Shown in pieces: positions 14,381 to 22,326 of a stretch of 23,628 bases of DNA (the stretch's first letter is position 1; every line of letters begins with the position of its first letter). The translations under genes and the position numbers were made by a program. The stretch is from Porphyromonadaceae bacterium UBA7141 (GTDB taxonomy: Bacteria; Bacteroidota; Bacteroidia; Bacteroidales; Muribaculaceae). The stretch lies in the NCBI GenBank assembly GCA_002491945.1, contig DKWX01000050.1, forward strand, positions 91,064-114,691, in the 5' to 3' direction. Under the pieces are notes generated by a model. It had not been told where the DNA came from. It saw only the letters and a list, made by a program, of their open reading frames with translations, and made no database searches.

Positions 14381-14412
14381 TTTGGATTATTAGGGTTTTG
14401 TGATTAATTTTG
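14381..14412 (+). promoter_or_regulatory. Bacteroidetes-type promoter of the Ntn-hydrolase operon
   Basis: TTTG at 14381-14384, a spacer of exactly 20 bases and TAATTTTG at 14405-14412 match the consensus fully. Transcription should begin near 14419, about 265 bases before the start codon at 14685, an unusually long leader. It is only 12 bases upstream of the divergent DUF4250 start codon. Confidence 0.7.
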
Positions 14413-14551
14413 CAGTCGCTGATTGGGAGGGTATTTTCTCTGCTGAAGTCCGGAATCCGGATCGGGTTCATAGTCCCGGGCCTCAGCCTGTCGGCAATCG
14501 AATGGTCGCCGGGGGCAGGGCTTGAACTTAGTGCATAGAGTCCGGGCTTCG

Positions 14552-14639
14552 CGACAGGGGAACTATGGGGGTAAGTCATTACTGGCGGAGAGGATATTCT
14601 CGTTCTGCAGTGATGGCTTTGAAGTCGTCCCCACTGTCG
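14552..14639 (+). ncRNA. Candidate structured leader RNA
   Basis: An outer helix joins CGACAGGGG (14552-14560) to CCC...CTGTCG (14630-14639), with one bulged A at 14633. It encloses a stem of CATTACTG (14577-14584) with CAGTGATG (14608-14615), one wobble, topped by GAGA/TCTC around a 6-base loop. The element lies in the leader 45 bases upstream of the Ntn-hydrolase start. I do not recognise it as a known riboswitch. It may be a cis-regulatory RNA or chance folding in G-rich sequence. Confidence 0.4.
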
Positions 14640-14684
14640 GGTAACGTAGGAGCAGGGGTGTTTGTTTTATTTTCTGATGTAGAG

Positions 14685-15878
14685 ATGGCATTGTTTATGT
14701 ATGATATTTTCGAGAGGCGCGGATTGCGCCGGATTGTGTTGGCGGGATGCGTGATTGTATCATGGCTTTTGACTGCTGATGCATTGGGTTGCACGAGCGC
14801 GATTGTGTCGGCTGATGCCTCGGCCTCTGGGCGTCCGTTACTGTGGAAGCATCGAGATACGTCGACAGTGGATAATAAGGTGGAGTATGTGTCGGCCGGA
14901 GCGGACGGAGGGTACTCTTATGTGGCGCTTTTCAATGCGTCGGACCGCAGTCTGAGCGAGGCGTGGATGGGAATGAATGAGGTTGGATTTGCGGTGATGA
15001 ACACAGCGTCTTATAATATCAAGGCAGATAATGTGCCGGAGCGTCAGATGGACCGGGAGGGGTATGTGATGACGATTGCTTTGCGCACGTGCCGCAGTGT
15101 GGATGATTTTGAGCGTCTGCTTGATTCACTGCCGCGTCCGATGGGCGTGGAGGCTAATTTCGGGGTGATAGATGCCGCGGGGCACGGTGCGTATTTTGAG
15201 ACGAATAATGATTCTTTTGTGAAGTATGATCTTGCGGATGCCGACGGCGGGGTGCTGATACGCACTAATTACAGTCATTCGGGTCGCGAGGGAGAGGGGT
15301 ATGGATATGTGCGTGAGGCAAATGCGGAGTATTTGATATGTCCGGTGCTGCGTGGCGGGGGGAAGATATCGGCAGAGTATCTTACGGAGGATGTGTCGAG
15401 GAGTTTTTATCATGACGTGCGCCATGAGGATGCTTTGCAGGGCGCGGAGCGCTGGGCTGTGGATGAGGATTTTATACCGCGCTATAAGTCGACGGCTACG
15501 ATTGTGATCGAGGGGATGCGTCCGGTGGAGGATGTGTCGGCATTGAGACGTGAGGATGTAGTGGGGGAATATGTGATGTGGACAGGCCTCGGATATCCGC
15601 CGTGTGCGGAGATTGTGCCGGTGTGGTGTGATGTCCGGGGGGTTCGTGATGATCTGCGGGGAACTGGGCCGGAGGGCACATCGCCGATGTGCAACGAGGT
15701 GAAGCGACGCCGCGGAGAGGTGTTCCCGGCGCGTCGCGGGGGAAATACGAAGTATATTGATCTTGAGAAGTTGCGTAATGCTGCAGGTACGGGGTATCTT
15801 CAGGTGCTTGTGCCACGCAATCGTGAGATTTATCGTGTGATTTCGGCACGTCGTGATGCCGGAGAAATTCATTTCTGA
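14685..15878 (+). CDS. Ntn-hydrolase, C45 / linear amide C-N hydrolase-like
   Basis: From the ATG at 14685 (preceded by GTAGAG) the protein has 397 residues; the ATG at 14697 is possible too. A signal-type helix (about 15-34) ends at ADALG, and the next residue, C36, begins the CTSAIVSADASASGRPLLWKHRD block. In this superfamily (acyl-CoA:6-aminopenicillanate acyltransferase, bile salt and linear amide hydrolases) an N-terminal Cys is the nucleophile, so removal of the signal would expose it; a lipoprotein reading (ALGC) is a weaker alternative. GMNEVGFAVMNTASYN (97-112) and EANFGVIDAAGHGAYFETNN are further family-like blocks. It should be periplasmic and hydrolyse an unknown amide. It heads an operon with the next two genes, 5 and 13 bases apart. 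Confidence 0.78.
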   Translation: MALFMYDIFERRGLRRIVLAGCVIVSWLLTADALGCTSAIVSADASASGRPLLWKHRDTSTVDNKVEYVSAGADGGYSYVALFNASDRSLSEAWMGMNEVGFAVMNTASYNIKADNVPERQMDREGYVMTIALRTCRSVDDFERLLDSLPRPMGVEANFGVIDAAGHGAYFETNNDSFVKYDLADADGGVLIRTNYSHSGREGEGYGYVREANAEYLICPVLRGGGKISAEYLTEDVSRSFYHDVRHEDALQGAERWAVDEDFIPRYKSTATIVIEGMRPVEDVSALRREDVVGEYVMWTGLGYPPCAEIVPVWCDVRGVRDDLRGTGPEGTSPMCNEVKRRRGEVFPARRGGNTKYIDLEKLRNAAGTGYLQVLVPRNREIYRVISARRDAGEIHF

Positions 15879-15883
15879 CGGAG

Positions 15884-16561
15884 ATGGCGGTTAAGGATAA
15901 TCTTCAGGAGTCTGCGGTGGAGACGGAGCGGTTCGCGGTGTCTCGTCGGACGCTTCTCGGGTGGTTGTACATACTGCATGGGCGGGTATTGACGTGGTGT
16001 ATGGCTGTTGCTGCGGCCGTACCGGCGTGCCTGGCTGTGTGTCTGTCTGACTGGCGCTGGGTTGTGGTTTCGCTGATGATGGTATGTATATTGACGCCTA
16101 TGGCGATGGCGTTGCTGTATGTTAATTATGCACTGGATGGCGAGTGTGCGTATAATGTGTTGCCTCATACGCTTGCGTTGACCGAGGAAGGAGTCTTGGT
16201 CAGAGTGTATGTGCCTGAGATGAAGGATAAAGAGGCTGGCGGTAATGTGGATGCTGACATACGCGGGGATAAATGGAATGATAAATGGGATGAGAAGTGG
16301 AATGAGAAGCGGACCGTCGATAGGGTGATTGATGGAGAAATGGTAGAGAATAATGGGAGAAGTGGGGATGATGGGCCGAGTGTGCGTATGATGGAGATGA
16401 TGATTCGGTACGGACGACTGAACGGAATCAGGTCGGGGCTGGATTCAGTGGCAGTATGGGGATATGGCCGGGCATTGGTGGTGATTCCGTCATCGGCTTT
16501 TGTGTCGGTTGACGGAATGGCCGGTTTTGTTGCGGCTCTGCGGGGCCGAGTCATGAATTAA
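15884..16561 (+). CDS. Two-helix membrane protein with charged repeat
   Basis: This 225-residue protein starts 5 bases after the previous stop. It has a polar N-terminus, two transmembrane helices (about 34-54 and 57-80), then a soluble part. After a beta-like stretch (NVLPHTLALTEEGVLVRVYV, 91-110) comes a low-complexity insert with a four-residue repeat DKWN/DKWD/EKWN/EKR (129-143). A final region (GRLNGIRSGLDSVAVWGYGRALVVIPSSAF) resembles the pleckstrin-like end of YcxB-type proteins. The likeness to YcxB (two helices, then a domain ending in a VIPxxAF-like motif) is a judgement from pattern only. Function unknown. Operon with the Ntn-hydrolase and the thioesterase. Confidence 0.7.
   Translation: MAVKDNLQESAVETERFAVSRRTLLGWLYILHGRVLTWCMAVAAAVPACLAVCLSDWRWVVVSLMMVCILTPMAMALLYVNYALDGECAYNVLPHTLALTEEGVLVRVYVPEMKDKEAGGNVDADIRGDKWNDKWDEKWNEKRTVDRVIDGEMVENNGRSGDDGPSVRMMEMMIRYGRLNGIRSGLDSVAVWGYGRALVVIPSSAFVSVDGMAGFVAALRGRVMN
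16268..16312 (+). repeat. In-frame 12-base tandem repeat
   Basis: Units of 12 bases (GATAAATGGAAT and variants) lie at 16268-16279, 16280-16291 and 16292-16303, with a partial fourth at 16304-16312. They encode the DKWN-type repeat of the membrane protein. Copy-number change would keep the reading frame. Confidence 0.8.
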
Positions 16562-16574
16562 GTAATTTGATGAT

Positions 16575-16979
16575 ATGAAGAGTAAGGAATATTGCTATAA
16601 GATAGCGATGGAGGTACGGGATTATGAGTTGGATACGGAAGCAATAGTGAATAATGCGAATTATCTGCATTATATGGAGCATACGAGACATAAGTTCTGT
16701 GCGCAGTCGGGGGTGTCGTTTATGGATCTTCAGGCCAGAGGAATTATGGCTGTGGTGCGCAAGGTCGAGGTGGAGTATATCGAATCTCTTCGGAGCGGGG
16801 ATACATTTGTGAGTGCTTTATGGCTTGAGCGTAAGGGGCCTCGGTTTATTTTTCATCAGGATATATTGAAGACAGATGATACGCTGGTGACACGTGCGTG
16901 TGTGACGTGTGTAATGCTTCGCGACGGTAAGCTGACGCGTGGAGATGAGGTGGCTGAGCTTTTTGCGCGCTACCTTTGA
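16575..16979 (+). CDS. Acyl-CoA thioesterase, 4HBT hotdog family
   Basis: This 134-residue protein has the usual size of a single hotdog domain. The family block VRDYELDTEAIVNNANYLHYMEHTRHKF (14-41) includes the acidic residue and the I-V-N-N-A-x-Y-x-x-Y-x-E-x-x-R pattern of YbgC/4HBT thioesterases. MAVVRKVEVEYIESLRSGD and the central strands follow normally. It would hydrolyse a fatty acyl or aromatic CoA thioester in the cytoplasm. It is the third gene of the operon headed by the Ntn-hydrolase, 13 bases after the membrane protein, and converges with dprA (85-base gap). Confidence 0.9.
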   Translation: MKSKEYCYKIAMEVRDYELDTEAIVNNANYLHYMEHTRHKFCAQSGVSFMDLQARGIMAVVRKVEVEYIESLRSGDTFVSALWLERKGPRFIFHQDILKTDDTLVTRACVTCVMLRDGKLTRGDEVAELFARYL

Positions 16980-17064
16980 TGACCTGCGGAATTATTTGGA
17001 ACATTGTCTCAACGTGGAGCCTCAACGGCAGTTGGAGATGTGAGTGGGATGGTATAATAAAGTG

Positions 17065-18198
17065 TCAGGTGAGTATGGCGGCATAACGGTTGCCGGGGTG
17101 GCGCAGGAGTACTCCATCGAATTCGAGATCGGATAAGAGGGCAATGATGCGCGAGACAGGGATGCCGGTGTGGTGGTGGATTTCATCTGGGAGCCTGGGT
17201 GAGGGTTGCTGGCGGAGATATTCGTAGATGACGTTCGCCTCGCCATCGAGTTCGGGGAATAGCGAGCGTTGGGAGGTGCCGATGCTTAGGCCGAGAGGTT
17301 GCCATCCGGTGAGTTCGATAAGGTCGGCTGCGGATGAGATGAGAGATGCCCTTTGAGTGCGGATAAGGTGGTTGCATCCGGCCGATATAGGGTCGGTAGC
17401 GCGTCCGGGTAGAGCCAGGACTTCGCGGTCGGCCTCAAAGGCGTGTCGTGCGGTTGACATCGCACCCCCTTTGATTTCGCTTTCAATTATGATTGTGGCA
17501 TCGGCAAGTCCGGCCACGATTCTGTTGCGTTCGAGAAAGTTGGCCCGGAAAGGTTGTACTCCTGAAGGATATTGGGATATTATAGATCCTCCGGAGGCGA
17601 TGATGCGTCGTGCAAGGTCGCGGTGCTGTGCCGGATATAGGGTGTCGAGTCCGTGTGCCACGACAGCTATTGTATTGACTTTTGACTCGATTGCTGAAGA
17701 GTGAGCCACGGCATCTACGCCATATGCGAGTCCGCTGATGACGCATAGGTCGGGGAAGTATGCGGCCAGTTCGGATGTGAGGCGACGTGTGGCCTCGGCT
17801 CCGTAGGGAGTTATTTTACGGGTTCCTACGATGCTGACGGGGTGAGGCGTATTGAGATTGGTGTCGCCAAGCTGATATATTACCGGTGGTGGATATGCGA
17901 TTTGCGACAGACGCATCGGATAGTCGGGGTCATCGGCATACATCACTCGTATTTGATGTCGTTCGATAAAGCGGAGTTCCTTTTCGGCGGCTGCAAGAGC
18001 TTCGGCTCGCCGGTGGGCATCGAGCTGGTGTGGCAACGGTTGCCCGAGGCTGGATGCGAGGCTGTTTTCGGATAGACTGAATAGTTCGTCAAGCGAAATT
18101 CCGGAGTCGGTCAGGGCATGCAGTGTATTTAGAGTGACCCCCTTCAGGAATGAGAGGGCCACTTTATAGATTGTCAGAGATGAGGATTCTGTATTCAT
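17065..18198 (-). CDS. dprA: DNA-processing protein DprA
   Basis: This 377-residue protein is a full DprA/Smf, a RecA loader that protects incoming single-stranded DNA during transformation. The first 80 residues form the SAM/HhH-like domain. The Rossmann-like core runs from about 85: SIVGTRKITPYG at 122-133, SGLAYGVDAVAHSSAI at 155-170, FLERNRIVAGLADATIIIES at 221-240, and GGAMSTARHAFE at 244-255. The C-terminus (about 318-377, ANVIYEYL, LPDEIHHHTGIPVSRIIALLSDLEFDGVL) is the winged-helix domain. It lies downstream of the nucleoside phosphorylase with a 177-base gap holding hairpins, and converges with the thioesterase gene. Confidence 0.96.
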   Translation of the reverse strand: MNTESSSLTIYKVALSFLKGVTLNTLHALTDSGISLDELFSLSENSLASSLGQPLPHQLDAHRRAEALAAAEKELRFIERHQIRVMYADDPDYPMRLSQIAYPPPVIYQLGDTNLNTPHPVSIVGTRKITPYGAEATRRLTSELAAYFPDLCVISGLAYGVDAVAHSSAIESKVNTIAVVAHGLDTLYPAQHRDLARRIIASGGSIISQYPSGVQPFRANFLERNRIVAGLADATIIIESEIKGGAMSTARHAFEADREVLALPGRATDPISAGCNHLIRTQRASLISSAADLIELTGWQPLGLSIGTSQRSLFPELDGEANVIYEYLRQQPSPRLPDEIHHHTGIPVSRIIALLSDLEFDGVLLRHPGNRYAAILT

Positions 18199-18250
18199 TC
18201 AGGTGGATGATTGTTGGAGATCCTTTGCTAATCAAGTGATGATATGAGAA

Positions 18251-18347
18251 TGCTTGTTTATCGGAAGCATCAGCGTTACACTACGACGGAGCACGTGCGT
18301 AATCCCGCACTGCATTTGCAGGCGTGCAGACTGACGTGTCGCCGTAG
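18251..18347. repeat. Multi-branched inverted repeats between two genes
   Basis: CTACG (18281-18285) pairs with CGTAG (18343-18347) and CACGT (18292-18296) with ACGTG (18334-18338). Inside, GTGCG (18295-18299) pairs with CGCAC (18306-18310), sharing two bases with the outer helix, and CTGC (18310-18313) pairs with GCAG (18318-18321). A further hairpin TGCTT/AAGCA lies at about 18251-18269. The region lies between the nucleoside phosphorylase stop and the dprA start and may terminate or process the transcript. Confidence 0.5.
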
Positions 18348-18375
18348 AGAAGAGTACGTAGGCTGAGGGAGATGG

Positions 18376-19254
18376 TCAGAAACGGTCGAGTACTGTCTCG
18401 ATGAGTCGACGCACAGCAGGCTTATAGTCGGTGTCGGCTTTTGTGAGTCTTCGTTCTGCGATGATACAGCATACGGTCATGGCGCGATGGCCGAGGAGGC
18501 GGGCAAGCCCTTGCAGACATGCCGATTCCATCTCGAAGTTGGTGACTGGGCGTCCCTGATAGCGGAATGATTCGATTTTCTCATTGAGGTCGGGATCTGC
18601 GAGAGGCAGACGCACCATGCGTCCCTGCGGGGCATAGAATCCGACGGCGGCAATGGTGAAGCCGTGAATCATGTCGTCGCGGCCGATGCGGCTGAGGAGT
18701 ACGGGATCTGCATCGACAGTGTAGGGCGCGGCCCATGTCCGTAGCCATCCGGTGTGGGCGGTAAACTGGTGCTCAAACTCCAGGTCGCACACTTTGTCGC
18801 GGTCGGCGTAGAAATTAAGTATGCCGTCGAATCCGGTGCCTTTGGCTGCCATTACGAAGTCGCCGATGTGGATGTCGTCCTGAAGAGAACCGCTGGTCCC
18901 GATGCGCACCATGTTGAGGGTACGGTGAGTGGTGCGGACCGTGCGGGTCTGGAAATCGACGTTGGCCAGGGCATCGAGTTCGGTTACTACAATTTCTATG
19001 TTGTCGGGGCCGATGCCGTGAGATATGCACATTATTGGTTTGCCCTTATAGGAGCCGGCGATGGCATGGAATTCGCGGGAGGAGACGTCGTAATCGATTG
19101 TGTCGAAATATGAAGCCACCATGTCGACGCGTCCGGGGTCGCCAACAAGAATGATGTTGTCGCGCAGTTGGTCGGGGCGCAGGTGGATATGGAATGCGCT
19201 GCCGTCGGCATTGATGATAAGTTCGGAGGGAGGGATGATTCTGGTATTGTCCAT
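18376..19254 (-). CDS. Nucleoside phosphorylase (uridine phosphorylase-like)
   Basis: This 292-residue protein belongs to the PNP/UDP family of homohexameric nucleoside phosphorylases, which cleave the N-glycosidic bond of nucleosides with phosphate. Visible motifs are VGDPGRVDMVASYF at 37-50 (phosphate loop), CISHGIGPDN near 76-85, VRIGTSGSL at 116-124 (substrate site), and NFEMESACLQGL at 239-250 with the Glu-Met-Glu pattern that contacts the ribose. The residues choosing between pyrimidine and purine bases cannot be judged, although overall length favours the uridine phosphorylase side. The gene follows rfbB on the same strand with a 166-base gap holding a 15-base hairpin, so it is probably transcribed separately. 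Confidence 0.88.
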   Translation of the reverse strand: MDNTRIIPPSELIINADGSAFHIHLRPDQLRDNIILVGDPGRVDMVASYFDTIDYDVSSREFHAIAGSYKGKPIMCISHGIGPDNIEIVVTELDALANVDFQTRTVRTTHRTLNMVRIGTSGSLQDDIHIGDFVMAAKGTGFDGILNFYADRDKVCDLEFEHQFTAHTGWLRTWAAPYTVDADPVLLSRIGRDDMIHGFTIAAVGFYAPQGRMVRLPLADPDLNEKIESFRYQGRPVTNFEMESACLQGLARLLGHRAMTVCCIIAERRLTKADTDYKPAVRRLIETVLDRF

Positions 19255-19345
19255 GGTAAAGGTGGTATTAAAATTTTGAACGTTTGCTTAATAAAGGGCA
19301 ATGTGACGGCTGCTGAACGATGGTGACTCCGGCTTGGAGAGATGT

Positions 19346-19398
19346 GTGAGGCGGCGGCACCGGTATCGCTCTGACGGGAACGAGTGCCGCCGCTTCAC
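19346..19398 (-). terminator. 15-base hairpin after the rhamnose operon
   Basis: GTGAGGCGGCGGCAC (19346-19360) and GTGCCGCCGCTTCAC (19384-19398) pair over 15 bases with one wobble and a 23-base loop. The element begins 22 bases beyond the rfbB stop codon on the minus strand. No U-tract follows, but the stem is strong enough to end the operon or protect its mRNA. Confidence 0.55.
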
Positions 19399-19420
19399 GC
19401 AGGTATCATTGCCGGCCGGA

Positions 19421-20563
19421 TCAGCGGTTGGCATACATTTCTTCGTAGTATTTCTGGTAGTCGCCGGAAGTGATGCGGTCTACCCAGGGCTGATTGTCGA
19501 GATACCATTTTACAGTCCTCTCGATTCCCTCTTCGAATTGCAGGGATGGTTCCCATCCGAGTTCCTTTTGAAGTTTGCGGCTGTCGATGGCATATCGCAG
19601 GTCATGACCTGCGCGGTCGGTGACGTAGGTGATCAGTGAGTCGCTGTAGCCTTCCGGATTGCCGAGCAGGCGGTCGACTGTGCGGATCAATACCTTTATG
19701 ATATCGATATTCTTCCACTCGTTGAATCCGCCGATGTTGTAAGTGTCGGCCACCTTTCCTTTGTGGAATATGAGGTCGATGGCGCGGGCATGGTCTTCGA
19801 CAAAGAGCCAGTCGCGCACGTTCTCACCCTTGCCGTATACGGGCAGAGGTTTGCGGTGGCGGATGTTGTTGATGAACAGAGGGATGAGCTTTTCGGGGAA
19901 CTGGTATGGGCCGTAGTTGTTGGAGCAGTTGGTCACCAGAGTCGGCATACCGTAGGTGTCGTGGTAGGCGCGCACGAAGTGGTCGCTCGAGGCTTTGGAT
20001 GCCGAGTATGGAGAGTGGGGATTATAGGGGGTGGATTCAACGAAGAATTCCTCGCCGTAGGCGTGGTGATGCTCCGAACTGGCCTTTGTGGAGAATGGGG
20101 ATTCGATGCCTTGCGGGGCTGTGAGTTCGAGGGCTCCGTATACTTCATCGGTGGATATATGGTAGAAGAGTTTCCCTTCAAATTTTTCGGGGAGTGACTC
20201 CCAATATTCACGGGCAGCCTGCAGAAGGGCGAGTGTGCCCATTACGTTGGTGCGGGCGAATGTGAACGGGTCGCGTATGGAACGGTCGACGTGGCTTTCG
20301 GCAGCCAGATGAATTATTCCGTCGATGTTGTTGTCGCGGATTATGTGGCGCATATCGTCAAGGTCGGCGATGTCGGCCTTGACGAAGCTATAGTTGGGAG
20401 CCTGTTCGATGTCGCTCAGATTGGCCAGATTTCCGGCATAAGTGAGTTTGTCGAGGTTGATTATGTGATATTCAGGATATTTTCTGACAAACAGGCGCAC
20501 CACATGGCTGCCGATGAACCCGGCACCGCCGGTGATGAGGATGTTTCGCTTGTAATTATTCAT
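19421..20563 (-). CDS. rfbB: dTDP-glucose 4,6-dehydratase
   Basis: This 380-residue NAD-dependent SDR enzyme converts dTDP-glucose to dTDP-4-keto-6-deoxyglucose. The ATG at 20563 gives MNNYKRNILITGGAGFIGSH with the Rossmann glycine motif at 12-19; the frame upstream is non-coding. STDEVYG at 137-143 carries the catalytic Asp/Glu pair, and YSASKAS at 186-192 has Y186 and K190. Between them a longer insert (148-180) is somewhat larger than in short homologues. YGKGENVRDWLFVEDHARA is the usual substrate-binding block. Last gene of the dTDP-rhamnose operon; the 136-base gap after rfbD contains a small GGGC/GCCC hairpin flanked by two GCATCGC copies. Confidence 0.96.
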   Translation of the reverse strand: MNNYKRNILITGGAGFIGSHVVRLFVRKYPEYHIINLDKLTYAGNLANLSDIEQAPNYSFVKADIADLDDMRHIIRDNNIDGIIHLAAESHVDRSIRDPFTFARTNVMGTLALLQAAREYWESLPEKFEGKLFYHISTDEVYGALELTAPQGIESPFSTKASSEHHHAYGEEFFVESTPYNPHSPYSASKASSDHFVRAYHDTYGMPTLVTNCSNNYGPYQFPEKLIPLFINNIRHRKPLPVYGKGENVRDWLFVEDHARAIDLIFHKGKVADTYNIGGFNEWKNIDIIKVLIRTVDRLLGNPEGYSDSLITYVTDRAGHDLRYAIDSRKLQKELGWEPSLQFEEGIERTVKWYLDNQPWVDRITSGDYQKYYEEMYANR

Positions 20564-20699
20564 GTTATTGTCTGAGATCTGGTATCGGGATTGATTGTGG
20601 AGGGAGAGGATTGCTATGTGACCACTGTTGCCAAGGCACTGGCGCAGCAACATCCGGCGTGTGGCGCATCGCGGCGGGCATACGCCCCATGACGCATCG

Positions 20700-21563
20700 C
20701 TATCGTGCGAGATTGTCAATACACTTGCGAAGCGAGTCGGTCCAGTAAGGGATTGTGGAGGCGAATGTGCGTTTGAATTTTGTCTTGTCGAGCACAGAAT
20801 AGCTTGGTCGCACCACTTTAGAGGGGAACTCGTCGGAGTGGCATGGGCGTATGTCGCATCCGGCTTGTCCGGCATATTCGGCGATGTGGCGGGTGAAGTC
20901 ATACCATGAGCAGACCCCCTCGTCGGAGTAATGGTATATCCCCTCGTAGCCATCGGTCATGCCGGAGTCGATGATTCTGACGATGGCTTCGGCCAGATCG
21001 CCGGCGTAAGTGGGTGTGCCTGCCTGATCGAACACTACGTTAAGTTCCGGTCGTTCGGCTGTCAGCCGGAGCATAGTCTTGAGGAAATTGTTGCCATATT
21101 CGCTGTAGAGCCAAGCGGTGCGTATTATGATGGCTTTTACTCCTGACCAGGCGATATACTGCTCTCCCAGTAGTTTGGTGCTGCCGTATACTCCGGTGGG
21201 GTTGGCGGGTTCATCTTCGGCACGCGGAGTGTTGCCGGAGTTGCCTCCGAATACGTAGTCAGTGGAAATGTGTATCAGCATTCCGCCGCGCGGTGCGAGT
21301 GCCTCGGCCAGATTGCGGGGTGCGTCGGCGTTGAGCACACGGGCGAAGTCGGCATCGTCCTCGGCTTTGTCGACATTGGTATATGCGGCGCAGTTGATTA
21401 TAAGGTCGATGTCGTAAAAATCCACGGCCTCTCTGACGGCCCGGGCATCGGTGATGTCGAGTTCGGCCACATCGGTGAAGATATAATTGTTGCGGGGATC
21501 ACGTGATGCCTTGCGGATTGAAGTGCCGAGCTGGCCGTTGGCCCCGGTGACGAGAATATTCAT
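20700..21563 (-). CDS. rfbD: dTDP-4-dehydrorhamnose reductase
   Basis: This 287-residue enzyme reduces dTDP-4-keto-L-rhamnose to dTDP-L-rhamnose. The start at 21563 gives MNILVTGANGQLG with the glycine motif at 7-13; a longer frame upstream overlaps rfbC and lacks similarity. HISTDYVFGG at 98-107 holds the catalytic Thr/Asp region and YGSTK at 126-130 the Tyr and Lys. The C-terminal NYSVLDKTKF-like block (here PSYSVLDKTKFKRTF) is also typical. The length is standard. It follows rfbC with a 100-base gap in the same operon. Confidence 0.96.
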   Translation of the reverse strand: MNILVTGANGQLGTSIRKASRDPRNNYIFTDVAELDITDARAVREAVDFYDIDLIINCAAYTNVDKAEDDADFARVLNADAPRNLAEALAPRGGMLIHISTDYVFGGNSGNTPRAEDEPANPTGVYGSTKLLGEQYIAWSGVKAIIIRTAWLYSEYGNNFLKTMLRLTAERPELNVVFDQAGTPTYAGDLAEAIVRIIDSGMTDGYEGIYHYSDEGVCSWYDFTRHIAEYAGQAGCDIRPCHSDEFPSKVVRPSYSVLDKTKFKRTFASTIPYWTDSLRKCIDNLAR

Positions 21564-21663
21564 ATGGTGAATTGATATATTATTGTATGGAGCCGGATCG
21601 GATTCTCCGTCTTGTCGGTCGGGTATGGCCGATGTGTGGAGGATGATTCGTGACTCTGTGGGC

Positions 21664-22221
21664 TTAGAATTCAAAAGGGGAGTCGAAGTCGCGCAGCATC
21701 GGATGGCGGGTATCCTTTTCGGAAAGGATGGCTTCGGCAGTATCGATATGCCAGTCGATGCCAAGCGAGGGATCGACAATAGAGATGCCGCCATCAGCTT
21801 CGGGCGCATAGTAATTGTCGCATTTATACTGGAATACGGCCTCGTCGCTGAGCACTGCAAATCCGTGCGCGAATCCTCGTGGAATGAAGAATTGCAGCTG
21901 GTTCTCATCTGAGAGTTCAACGGCTATATGGCGTCCGTATGAGGGTGACCCTTTGCGGATGTCGACTGCGACATCCAGTACGCGCCCACGCATACATCTC
22001 ACGAGCTTGGCTTGCGTGAATGGCGGGCGTTGGAAGTGAAGTCCGCGCATCACGCCCCGGGTGGAGGCGCTCTGGTTGTCCTGCACGAAATCCACGTGAT
22101 GACCGATGGCCTCGTCAAAGGCCTTACGGTTGTAGCTTTCAAAGAAATAGCCGCGTGCGTCGGAGAATACTCTGGGTCGGAGTATCAGCACACCGTCAAT
22201 ATCTGTCTTTATAACTTCCAT
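21664..22221 (-). CDS. rfbC: dTDP-4-dehydrorhamnose 3,5-epimerase
   Basis: This 185-residue cupin-fold enzyme epimerises dTDP-4-keto-6-deoxyglucose at C3 and C5 to the L-rhamno form. Family motifs are GYFFESYN (25-32), VMRGLHFQ (57-64) with the catalytic His62, VRCMRGRVLDVAVDIRKGSPSYG (74-96), IPRGFAHGFAVLSDEAVFQYK (113-133) with the catalytic Tyr132, and the NYYAPEADGGISIVDP block. The length is normal. It lies 105 bases after rfbA. Confidence 0.97.
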   Translation of the reverse strand: MEVIKTDIDGVLILRPRVFSDARGYFFESYNRKAFDEAIGHHVDFVQDNQSASTRGVMRGLHFQRPPFTQAKLVRCMRGRVLDVAVDIRKGSPSYGRHIAVELSDENQLQFFIPRGFAHGFAVLSDEAVFQYKCDNYYAPEADGGISIVDPSLGIDWHIDTAEAILSEKDTRHPMLRDFDSPFEF

Positions 22222-22326
22222 CTGATTTTTTTAAGGCCGTCAATCACTCGGCCTTTGATTTGTTATTTTTTTGGGGTGAGGTTGAGAGGGGAGTCCTTTG
22301 CTGAAGCTCTGTCGCGAGAGTGTGGA

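Larger units (their letters stand above)
14370..14684 (+). other. 315-base gap: promoter and long structured leader
   Basis: This stretch between DUF4250 and the Ntn-hydrolase gene holds no gene I can support. It starts with a consensus plus-strand promoter and continues as a G-rich leader of about 265 bases with nested inverted repeats (see the separate entries). The plus-strand frame from 14565 continues in phase into the Ntn-hydrolase, but the first 40 residues look non-coding. Confidence 0.6.

Noticed and set aside
14500..14560. Possible tRNA or RNase P RNA fragment (a TTGAAC reading as GTTCAA on the minus strand, and AGTCCGGGC)
   Set aside because: The T-arm stem does not pair, no acceptor or anticodon arm fits, and the other conserved RNase P blocks are absent.
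20564..20953. 130-residue extension of rfbB
   Set aside because: It runs over the gap and the rfbD end and has no similarity; rfbB homologues start just before the GGAGFIGS motif.
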